Source of the DNA: CAZUMJ01 sp964621605 | Lineage (GTDB): Bacteria > Actinomycetota > Acidimicrobiia > Acidimicrobiales > Iamiaceae | Direction: 5' to 3' | Assembly (NCBI GenBank): GCA_964621605.1 | Contig: CAZUMJ010000038.1 | Span: 1-28,717 of the forward strand | Length of the DNA stretch: 28,717 bases | Shown here: positions 9,342-16,128 of the stretch, in pieces | Layout: the number at the start of each line of letters is the position of its first letter | How positions within the stretch are numbered: the stretch's first letter is position 1 | The notes under the pieces: generated by a model | Database searches by the model: none | What the model saw: only the letters and a program-made list of their open reading frames with translations | What the model was told of the DNA's origin: nothing | Made by a program: the position numbers and the translations under genes

Positions 9342-10979
9342 TTAGCGGCCCTGTCGACGCGCGCCTGACGAGTTCGAGCGACCGCCGCCGTTACCCCCGC
9401 CGCCGCGTCGGGGTCCGCCACCTGAGCCGGTCGGTGCCCCCGCGCCACCGCGTCGGGGCCCACCAGCTGAGCCGGTCGGCGCTCCCGCGCCACCGCGGCG
9501 GCGCCCGCCTCCGGCGTTGCCAGACCCTGCCGACCCGCCGCGACGCCCCGTCGCCTCGGCCGAGCCCTCAACGCGACGCGTGCCGTCGTCGCGCCGATCG
9601 GTGCGGTCACGGGAGCCACTGCCACGGGAGCCACCGCCGCGGGAGCCAGCGTCACGGGAGACGCCCTCACGGGAGCCACTGTCACGGGAGCCACGTGAGC
9701 CGCCCGTGCCGCCGGTCGGGCGACGGTCGCCCCGGTGGTCGTTGCGGTGCTCGGGGCGCCCGGTGCGCCGCGGCTGCGAGCCGGTGCGTGCCTCGCCCGG
9801 CTCACGAGCCGCCCGTGCTGCCGCGGCGGCCGCCACGGCGACGGCCGCGACACCCGGGTCGCCGACCGCATCGAGGGCAGGCGCGCTAACAGTTGTGTCG
9901 AGGCCGACCGCACGCACGATCTGGCCCGCCAGCTTGCGCTGATCGGCCAGCACGAACGCCACGACGGTTCCGTCGGCCTCCGCCCGGCCGGTCCGTCCCG
10001 AGCGGTGCACGTAGTCCTTCGGGTCGGGTGGCAGGTCGTAGTGCACGACGCACGCCACACCGTCGACGTGGATGCCCCGCGCTGCCACGTCGGTGGCGAC
10101 GAGGGCCTGCACCTCGCCAGACGCGAACGCCGCGAGGGCGCGGTCACGCTGGGCCTGTGAGCGGCTGCCGTGGATCGGGGCTGCGGTGACCCCGAGCTTG
10201 CGCAGTTGCTGCGCGATGCGGTCGGCGCCGTGACGGGTGCGACTGAACACCACCGTCGTCCCGGTACGGGCGATGAGCTGCGCGGTGAGGTTGGTGCGTT
10301 CGGTGCGCTCCACCTCCCACAGGTGGTGGGTGACCCGCCCTGCATCACGCTCGGGTGGGGTGACCTCGTGACGCACCGGGTTGCGCTGGTAGCGCTTCAC
10401 CAGCACGTCGACGTCGCCGTCGAGGGTGGCCGAGAACAACAGCGTCTGGCGGGTCGGGCTTGTCTGGTCGAGCAGGCCCCGCACCTCCGGCAGGAAGCCC
10501 ATGTCGGCCATGCGGTCGGCTTCGTCGACCACGACGATCTCGACGCCGTCGAGGCGCAGGTGGTGCTGCGAGATGAGGTCTGCGAGACGGCCCGGGCAGC
10601 CGACGGCCACGTCGACGCCGCGGCGCAGCGCCTTCACCTGCGGTTCGAACCCGACGCCGCCGTAGAAGGCTTGCACGCGCAGGTCGCGCTCGATGCCCAA
10701 CCAGGTGAGCTCACGTGCCACCTGCGCGGCGAGCTCGCGGGTGGGGAGCAGCACGAGCGCCTTCGGCTTCTTCGGACCGGCGTGCTTGGCGCGCGCCACG
10801 AGCGGGATGCCGAACGCGAGCGTCTTGCCCGAGCCGGTCGGGGCGCGGCCCGACACGTCACGCCCGGCGAGGGCGTCGGGGATCGTGGCCGCCTGGATGG
10901 GGAACGCGTCGTCGATGCCGTGGGCGTCGAGCGCGTCGAGGATGTCGGCCGGAAGGCCGAGCGAACGGAAGGAAGACAT
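9342..10979 (-). CDS. DEAD-box ATP-dependent RNA helicase with Gly/Arg/Ser-rich tail
   Basis: 545 residues, RhlE-like. It unwinds RNA duplexes using ATP, typically in cold adaptation, ribosome assembly or mRNA decay. Motifs seen: Q motif ending FPIQ (Q29), Walker A APTGSGKT (46-53), PTREL (79-83), CPGR (128-131, where most members have TPGR), DEAD (152-155), SAT (183-185), ATDVAARG and HRSGRTGR in the second RecA-like domain. From about residue 385 the chain is low-complexity, with GSR/RGS runs and a 15-residue unit around GGAGAPTGS encoded by a 45-bp direct repeat near 9422 and 9467. Such basic tails bind RNA or support condensates in relatives (family knowledge). The start ATG lacks a strong ribosome site. 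It is divergent from the LtrA-family gene, with 248 bp between. Confidence 0.95.
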   Translation of the reverse strand: MSSFRSLGLPADILDALDAHGIDDAFPIQAATIPDALAGRDVSGRAPTGSGKTLAFGIPLVARAKHAGPKKPKALVLLPTRELAAQVARELTWLGIERDLRVQAFYGGVGFEPQVKALRRGVDVAVGCPGRLADLISQHHLRLDGVEIVVVDEADRMADMGFLPEVRGLLDQTSPTRQTLLFSATLDGDVDVLVKRYQRNPVRHEVTPPERDAGRVTHHLWEVERTERTNLTAQLIARTGTTVVFSRTRHGADRIAQQLRKLGVTAAPIHGSRSQAQRDRALAAFASGEVQALVATDVAARGIHVDGVACVVHYDLPPDPKDYVHRSGRTGRAEADGTVVAFVLADQRKLAGQIVRAVGLDTTVSAPALDAVGDPGVAAVAVAAAAAARAAREPGEARTGSQPRRTGRPEHRNDHRGDRRPTGGTGGSRGSRDSGSREGVSRDAGSRGGGSRGSGSRDRTDRRDDGTRRVEGSAEATGRRGGSAGSGNAGGGRRRGGAGAPTGSAGGPRRGGAGAPTGSGGGPRRGGGGNGGGRSNSSGARRQGR

Positions 10980-11164
10980 GAGGAGTCAACTCTCTGAGTC
11001 GGAGCGAGACGAGAGAGGCGACCCGTCGACAGCAGGGGTGTGGGGTCCAGCAAGGGCTGTGCACCGAGGGCGGCGACCGTGCGCCTGCCTCTACCGCGGT
11101 GCGTGACCGGGCCAGGGTAGCGGGCACCCGTACGCCGACGCACGTCTGCCCCGGTTGTTGTCGG

Positions 11165-11196
11165 AGTTGCCGCGGATGCCGACGCAGTTGCCGCGG
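11165..11196. repeat. pair of 11-bp direct repeats upstream of the LtrA-family gene
   Basis: AGTTGCCGCGG occurs at 11165-11175 and 11186-11196, 21 bp apart (two helical turns), ending 31 nt before the GTG start. It could be a tandem activator or repressor site, or a chance duplication. The rest of the 248-bp divergent spacer shows no other clear signal. Confidence 0.4.
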
Positions 11197-11227
11197 GCGA
11201 CATCGCCACGGGTGAGAGGATCGCCTT

Positions 11228-12487
11228 GTGACCCCAGGCGAGCCTCGACTGCAACGCCGTGCCCGCCGGGGCCCCGCCGCTGCCGCGTTCGGTCGCTGGT
11301 TCACACAGGCACCCCGGCCGCATGGCGCGCTCGACGAGGAACGCACCGTCGGCTTCCTCGAGCTCTTCTACGACCTGGTGTTCGTCGTGCTCGTCGCGCA
11401 GCTCGGTGGTGCGCTGGCGGCGAGCATCACCTGGCACGGGGTGCGGGACTACGCCATCACCTTCGGGCTCGTCTGGCTGGGGTGGATCAACGGCTCGCTC
11501 TACCACGAGCTCCACGGCCGAGAAGACGGACGCAGCCGCATCTACATCTTCGGGCAGATGTTCGTGCTCGTCGCACTCGCGGCGTGGGCACCGGACGCCG
11601 CCGGTGCCGGTGGGCAGGCGTTCGCTCTCGCGTACGCGCTGCTGCTGGCGGTCCTCACCGTGCAGTGGTGGGGAGTGCGGCGCATCGACCCGGACGAGTA
11701 TCGGGCGATCACCGGCCGCTACCTCGCCGCGATGTTGGCGTCGATCGCGGCGATCGTCGTGAGTGCGTTCGTGGGGTCAGATGCGCGCCTCGGCATCTGG
11801 GCGGCCGTGGCCGGGCTGTGGGTGGCGGGTGCGCTGGCACGGTTCGGCCTCACCCCGACCGAGGACGTCGCCGGCATCCGGGTGACGCGGTCGTTCGCGG
11901 AGAGGTGCAGCGCGTTCGTGATCATCGTGTTGGGCGAGGTGGTCGCCGGCGTGGTGGCCGGGATGCACGACGGCGGGCGCACCTCGTCGACGATCACCGC
12001 CGGACTTGTCGCGTTGTTGGTGGCGTTCGGTTGCTGGTGGAACTACTTCGACCTGGTGGGACTTCGCCTTCCGCGACGGTCGCACGGCCATGCAGCCGCA
12101 TGGATGGCACTGCATCTTCCGGTCACCGCGTCGATTGCGATGTGCGGCGTGGGCGTCGTCGCGTTGATCGAACACGCCGGTGCGGCTCGCACGCCGCCCG
12201 CGACTGCATGGTTGCTGGGGGGAGCGACCGCCGTGGTGCTCGTGTCGATCGTGGCGCTCACCTTCACCATCGAGTACGGCCACGAAGCCGCGCTGGTCGG
12301 GCGGGTCAGCGCGGTGCTGCTCCTCGGTGCGGCCTTGGCGGTCGTCGTCGCCGCGCTGCACCCGGCCCCCTGGCTGTTGGCGGGCCTGTTGGCGGTCGAC
12401 CTGACGCTCGTGTGGACCGTGGCGTTCGCGTTACGCGCCACGCTCGTTGCTCGCGGCACCGTCGCGCACGTCGGCGACCCCGACTGA
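11228..12487 (+). CDS. LtrA-family (low temperature requirement protein A) membrane protein
   Basis: 419 residues and about ten to twelve hydrophobic segments. Family signatures are clear: FLELFYDLVFVVLVAQL near residue 43, and SAFVIIVLGEVV in the middle, where the acidic residues sit inside membrane helices. The family was named from a Listeria low-temperature growth mutant, but its biochemical role (transport or other) is not established. The GTG start at 11228 is preceded by GAGAGGA (11214-11220) at 7 nt spacing. It is transcribed away from the RNA helicase. Both genes have been linked to cold growth elsewhere, which makes shared control conceivable but unproven. Confidence 0.9.
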   Translation: MTPGEPRLQRRARRGPAAAAFGRWFTQAPRPHGALDEERTVGFLELFYDLVFVVLVAQLGGALAASITWHGVRDYAITFGLVWLGWINGSLYHELHGREDGRSRIYIFGQMFVLVALAAWAPDAAGAGGQAFALAYALLLAVLTVQWWGVRRIDPDEYRAITGRYLAAMLASIAAIVVSAFVGSDARLGIWAAVAGLWVAGALARFGLTPTEDVAGIRVTRSFAERCSAFVIIVLGEVVAGVVAGMHDGGRTSSTITAGLVALLVAFGCWWNYFDLVGLRLPRRSHGHAAAWMALHLPVTASIAMCGVGVVALIEHAGAARTPPATAWLLGGATAVVLVSIVALTFTIEYGHEAALVGRVSAVLLLGAALAVVVAALHPAPWLLAGLLAVDLTLVWTVAFALRATLVARGTVAHVGDPD

Positions 12488-12512
12488 CCTCGGCGGTATG
12501 GCTACTTTCGCG

Positions 12513-12541
12513 ATGCATTGCATGCCGAAGGCAATTACAGT
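12513..12541 (+). promoter_or_regulatory. palindrome and candidate promoter for the NHL lipoprotein
   Basis: ATGCA-T-TGCAT (12513-12523) is a perfect inverted repeat in an unusually AT-rich patch, and TACAGT (12536-12541) could be a -10 box, giving a leader of about 31 nt to the ATG at 12579. No convincing -35 is present; the palindrome lies where one would be. Confidence 0.3.
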
Positions 12542-12567
12542 GCGCGCGCTCACTGACTCGGCGCGAC

Positions 12568-12572
12568 AGGAG
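12568..12572 (+). promoter_or_regulatory. ribosome binding site fixing the NHL lipoprotein start
   Basis: AGGAG, 6 nt before ATG 12579. Earlier in-frame starts (12447 GTG, 12498 ATG) would bury the lipoprotein signal behind 27 to 44 extra residues. Confidence 0.8.
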
Positions 12573-12578
12573 AAGCAC

Positions 12579-14777
12579 ATGTCTACGGTTGCAGTTCGTA
12601 GCGGCAGCACGGCGGTCGGCAGGTTGCGGCATCGAGATGGGTGGTCGCGGCATGCGCTCCACGGGCTCCTCGGTTTGGTGCTCGTGGGCGCGATGGCCGG
12701 CTGCCAGCCCGGAGACCTCTTCACCGTCGCCGGCAACGGCCTCGACCGCCCTTACGGCGACGGTGGTCCTGCGAGCGTGACGATGGCGACTGTCACGGCG
12801 CTCGCCGAGACACCGGCTGGCGATGTCCTCGTCGCAGAGGGCTCAGCCGTGCGGCGGGTCGATCACGCCACGGGGATCATCACGACGATCATTGGGTCGC
12901 GTGTCCCTGGCGACAGCGGCGACGGCGGCGCAGCAACGAGCGCCCGGCTCACGAACATTCGCGGCCTGGCGGTGACGCCTGCGGGTGACGTCTACGTCGC
13001 CGACGCCGGTGCGGACCGCATCCGACGGGTCGATCACGTGTCGGGCGTCGTAAGCGCCGTGGCAGGCACCGGTAGCGAGGGCTACGGGGGTGATGGTGGC
13101 CCGGCGACCGCGGCGGTCCTCCACGACCCGCAGCAACTCGCCCTCGACGCCGCCGGCAACCTCTACGTCGCGGACCAGGGCAACAACCGAGTGCGGCGCA
13201 TCGAGACCGACGGAACCATCGAGACCTACGTCGGTGACGGCACCGCGGGTGCGGTCCCGGCCAGCGGCACCCGCCTCGCGATCGCGTTGCCGAGCCCGTC
13301 CGGTGTTGCGTTCGACGCCTCGGGTCTTCTCTACGTCAGTAGCGACCGAACCGTTGTAGAGGTGACGAGCGGCGGGCAGACGACCGCCGTCCCTGTGCCA
13401 TCGGCCTGCAGCGCCACCGTCGTGGACCTCGCGGTCGGCACCGACGGCTCCCTCTACGCGCAGGTCGGCGCCATGTCCGAAACCGGCAACTTCTACGGTG
13501 GCAATGTCATTCGCCTCTCGGCAGACCTCCAGACCTGCTCGGTCGTGAACGACCACGAAACAAGTGGCTCCTCCGTCTATACCGCGCAGTACAGGCAGCG
13601 CGACTACGGGCTCGTCGCGCGCTCGAACGCGACACTCGTGTTCGGCCTCAGCACTTCGAAGACGGCGCTGTCATACAACCTGACGACGCACGCTCTCTCT
13701 ACGTTCATCGGCGCCTCGCCTGCAGCGTCGAACACCGACTCGAACCCCGTCGACGCGCTCGACTCCGCGGTGGGCACGGTGTACGACATGGCCGCGGCGC
13801 CCGACGGCGGCACCTACTTGGTGTCGTCCGTCGGGGGACCGCACTGGCAGCTACGTGTGCGCTACGTCGGTACCGACGGGGTGCTCCACAACCTGCCTTG
13901 GCAGCCGAGTACTAATCCGAACTACAGGATCCGGACGATCGCCGTCGGGCCCGACGGTGCGGTGTACGGCAGCGACGGGTCCCGCATCTGGCGCTACGCG
14001 GACCGCACCTCGCCTGGCACGCTCATCGCCGGCGCACTCGGGCGCGCCGAGGGCGGTGACGGTGGCCCCGCGACCGCTGCGGGTGTCAATGTCACGTCGC
14101 TCGCCGTCGACGCCGACAGCAACGTGTATCTCGCCGGCAACTACTCCATTCGACGGATCGACGCCGCCACCGGGGTCATAACCCATGTCGCAGGTACGGG
14201 ATCGCGGCCCTCCGTGCTGTACGCCGAGGGCGCTACCGCGGCCACGACGGCGATCGACGCCGGTGACCTCGCGGTTGCTTCCGACGGCGATCTACTGGTC
14301 CTGGACCGCATCGCGCCCCAAGACGAGTGGGGAGACATCGTCCCCGCATCTCGCATCGTGCGAATCGACTCCGCCACCGGGGCCATGTCGACCTTCGCGG
14401 GTGGCTGTCATACCGGAGGTGCGGGCGTCCTCGGCGGACCAGCCACCGATGCGTGCATCTCCGCCTGGCGGTACGAGCCAGGAAGCTTGATGTCCCTCCC
14501 GATCGACAAGACCGGCGCGCTGGCCGTCGCGTCCGACGGCACCGTGTACATCAGCGAACCAGACAAGGGCATCCTCCGAGTCACACCCGATGGCGTCATC
14601 AGCCACATCGTCCTTTGGTCCGCGTCGCCGCACAGCGACGTCGACCCGCTCGGTCAGCACGGATTCGCCGATTACGGACCGCTAGCGACGCGAGGCGCGG
14701 CTGGGCTCTGGGCGGCCGACGTACCCCGCATGCGTGTGCGAGAGGTCTTCGACCCACGACATGCGCCGGCTCTCTAG
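12579..14777 (+). CDS. NHL-repeat beta-propeller lipoprotein
   Basis: 732 residues. A basic N-region is followed by a hydrophobic core and a lipobox-like VGAMAGC (Cys42), so it is probably lipid-anchored outside the membrane. The mature part is built of NHL-type blades. Typical matches are GDVYVADAGADRIRRVD, GNLYVADQGNNRVRRI and SNVYLAGNYSIRRID, interleaved with YGDGGPA/GGDGGPATAA linkers that recur in bacterial NHL proteins. Two sets of blades flank a less regular middle (about residues 270-460), suggesting two propellers. NHL propellers bind proteins, glycans or other ligands; no catalytic residues are evident and the ligand is unknown. The short gap after the LtrA-family gene (91 nt) holds its own candidate promoter. 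Confidence 0.85.
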   Translation: MSTVAVRSGSTAVGRLRHRDGWSRHALHGLLGLVLVGAMAGCQPGDLFTVAGNGLDRPYGDGGPASVTMATVTALAETPAGDVLVAEGSAVRRVDHATGIITTIIGSRVPGDSGDGGAATSARLTNIRGLAVTPAGDVYVADAGADRIRRVDHVSGVVSAVAGTGSEGYGGDGGPATAAVLHDPQQLALDAAGNLYVADQGNNRVRRIETDGTIETYVGDGTAGAVPASGTRLAIALPSPSGVAFDASGLLYVSSDRTVVEVTSGGQTTAVPVPSACSATVVDLAVGTDGSLYAQVGAMSETGNFYGGNVIRLSADLQTCSVVNDHETSGSSVYTAQYRQRDYGLVARSNATLVFGLSTSKTALSYNLTTHALSTFIGASPAASNTDSNPVDALDSAVGTVYDMAAAPDGGTYLVSSVGGPHWQLRVRYVGTDGVLHNLPWQPSTNPNYRIRTIAVGPDGAVYGSDGSRIWRYADRTSPGTLIAGALGRAEGGDGGPATAAGVNVTSLAVDADSNVYLAGNYSIRRIDAATGVITHVAGTGSRPSVLYAEGATAATTAIDAGDLAVASDGDLLVLDRIAPQDEWGDIVPASRIVRIDSATGAMSTFAGGCHTGGAGVLGGPATDACISAWRYEPGSLMSLPIDKTGALAVASDGTVYISEPDKGILRVTPDGVISHIVLWSASPHSDVDPLGQHGFADYGPLATRGAAGLWAADVPRMRVREVFDPRHAPAL

Positions 14778-14919
14778 CCTCCACAGGGGCAACGCCTCTC
14801 CTCCCAGCACCATCTGACCGTTGGCTCCACAGCAGTGGGGGTGGGGTGAGGAGGCGGTGGTCTTCCATCCATCTGACCCCAGGCCCGGGACCACCGATGA
14901 GCGATGATGGAAGGCCACG

Positions 14920-14993
14920 GCCCCTGTAGCTCAGATGGATAGAGCAGCCGCCTTCTAAGCGGCCGGTCGCAGGTTCGAGTCCTGCCGGGGGCG
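14920..14993 (+). tRNA. tRNA-Arg (TCT)
   Basis: Acceptor arms GCCCCTG and CGGGGGC pair, with a D arm GCTC/GAGC. The anticodon stem GCCGC/GCGGC has loop CTTCTAA (anticodon TCT), and the T arm CAGG-TTCGAGT-CCTG is intact. The discriminator is G and CCA is not encoded. The 142 bp between the lipoprotein stop and this tRNA hold only weak inverted repeats (CTTCCATC near 14873 against GATGGAAG just before the tRNA). Confidence 0.96.
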
Positions 14994-15074
14994 CGCTCGT
15001 GCCTCACCGTTCGTCGGGAACTTTCGTGGTCCGTCGGACGACAGACACGCTGCAGCAGTTCCCCCTCATCATCT

Positions 15075-15078
15075 GGAG
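15075..15078 (+). promoter_or_regulatory. ribosome binding site deciding the YcnI-like start
   Basis: GGAG lies 5 nt before GTG 15084. The alternative GTG at 15078 overlaps it and would have no site of its own. Confidence 0.65.
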
Positions 15079-15083
15079 TGTCC

Positions 15084-15890
15084 GTGCACCTTCGCCGAGC
15101 CATCACCGTCACCGCGTTGTGCGCGGGCCTGTTCGTCGCGCTTGCCGTGCCGGCAGTCGCGCACGTGCATGTCGACCCGTCGAGTGCCGCGGCGGGCGGT
15201 CCCGCCACGTTGACGTTCCGAGTTCCGAACGAGCGGGATGTCGCCACGACGAAGGTTGCCGTCAAGCTCAACGCCACCCAGCCGCTCGCCGCGGTCGTGG
15301 CGCAGCCGGTGCCGGGCTGGACGGTTGACGTCACCAAAGAGAAGCTCACTGCGCCCATCGACGGGCCCGACGGGAAGGTCACCGAGGTCGTCTCGGTCGT
15401 GACCTGGTCCGGCGGAACGATCGCGCCCGGCGCCACCGGTGCGTTCGCGGTGACGGTCGGCAAGCTCCCCGCCGGTGCGACCCAGGTGGTCTTCCCGACG
15501 ATCCAGACCTACAGCGACGGCGAGGAGGTGTCCTGGATCGACCCGCCTGGAGCACCCGGCGATCCGGAACCTGAGCACCCCGCACCCACGCTGCAGTTGA
15601 CCGCTGGCGGTGGCACGGGCCAAGGCACCGACACGCATGGCGGTCATGGCACCGACACAACGTCGCCGGGCTCTGGGTCCGCCCCAACGCCCACCGTCGG
15701 GACGGACACCGCCAACGAGCCGGTTGTGAGCGCCACGACCACCCCGCAGTCTCCCAGCGCGACTCCCGGCGAAGCCCCGGTCCAGAAGGAGACGTCGAGC
15801 GGCCTCGTCGTGTTCGTGGTGCTGATCGTGGTGCTGGTCGGTGGCGGTGCTGCCATCGTGGTGATGTCGCGCCGTCGTCGCTCGAAGTGA
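15084..15890 (+). CDS. YcnI-like (DUF1775) exported copper-associated protein
   Basis: 268 residues. The signal peptide ends ...VPAVA, so the mature chain begins HVHVDPSSAAAG. An N-terminal histidine is the copper ligand in characterised YcnI proteins. The beta-sandwich domain follows (RVPNERDVATTKVAVKLN, GWTVDV, VTWSGGTIAPG, VVFPTIQTYSDGEEVSWI), to about residue 155. Then come a Thr/Pro/Gly linker with an HGGHG cluster, a C-terminal transmembrane helix (about 238-260) and an RRRRSK cytoplasmic end, so it is anchored at the outer face of the membrane. Relatives usually neighbour CopC/CopD or PCuAC genes; none is here. Start chosen by the GGAG at 15075. Likely role: copper binding or trafficking (inference from family). 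Confidence 0.88.
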   Translation: MHLRRAITVTALCAGLFVALAVPAVAHVHVDPSSAAAGGPATLTFRVPNERDVATTKVAVKLNATQPLAAVVAQPVPGWTVDVTKEKLTAPIDGPDGKVTEVVSVVTWSGGTIAPGATGAFAVTVGKLPAGATQVVFPTIQTYSDGEEVSWIDPPGAPGDPEPEHPAPTLQLTAGGGTGQGTDTHGGHGTDTTSPGSGSAPTPTVGTDTANEPVVSATTTPQSPSATPGEAPVQKETSSGLVVFVVLIVVLVGGGAAIVVMSRRRRSK

Positions 15891-15950
15891 CGCGACGCGG
15901 ACGTGACCAGCGCACCACACCGTGGACGCTCGGGGTTCGTTGCACCGACG

Positions 15951-16024
15951 TGGAGCGGGTGAGGGGAGTCGAACCCCCGTCACATGCTTGGAAGGCACGG
16001 GCTCTACCGTTGAGCTACACCCGC
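15951..16024 (-). tRNA. tRNA-Gly (TCC)
   Basis: Minus strand: acceptor GCGGGTG with CACCCGC, D arm GCTC/GAGC, anticodon stem CGTGC/GCATG with loop CTTCCAA (anticodon TCC), and T arm GGGGG-TTCGACT-CCCCT. U73 is typical of tRNA-Gly and CCA is encoded (15953-15951). It faces the YcnI-like gene and follows the Mau-like operon on the same strand. Confidence 0.97.
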
Positions 16025-16044
16025 CGGAGCCCACGACGGTAGTC

Positions 16045-16074
16045 GCGCCCGACGGCGCAGCACGACGTCGGCGC
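16045..16074 (-). terminator. hairpin after the Mau-like operon
   Basis: GCGCCGACG and CGTCGGGCGC (minus strand) pair with a single bulge around an 11-nt loop, 55 nt past the last stop codon of the operon and 20 nt before tRNA-Gly. There is no T tract, so termination is only probable. Confidence 0.4.
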
Positions 16075-16128
16075 TCGCCGCCCCGCCCCACGCTCCCCAG
16101 ACACCGAGCGCGTGCCCGCTGGTGGACC

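Noticed and set aside
12447..12578. Earlier start for the NHL lipoprotein
   Set aside because: It overlaps the end of the LtrA-family gene and puts about 44 residues before the signal peptide; AGGAG at 12568 fixes ATG 12579.
15016..15040. ECF-sigma-type promoter before the YcnI-like gene (GGGAAC at 15016)
   Set aside because: No matching -10 element at a proper distance.
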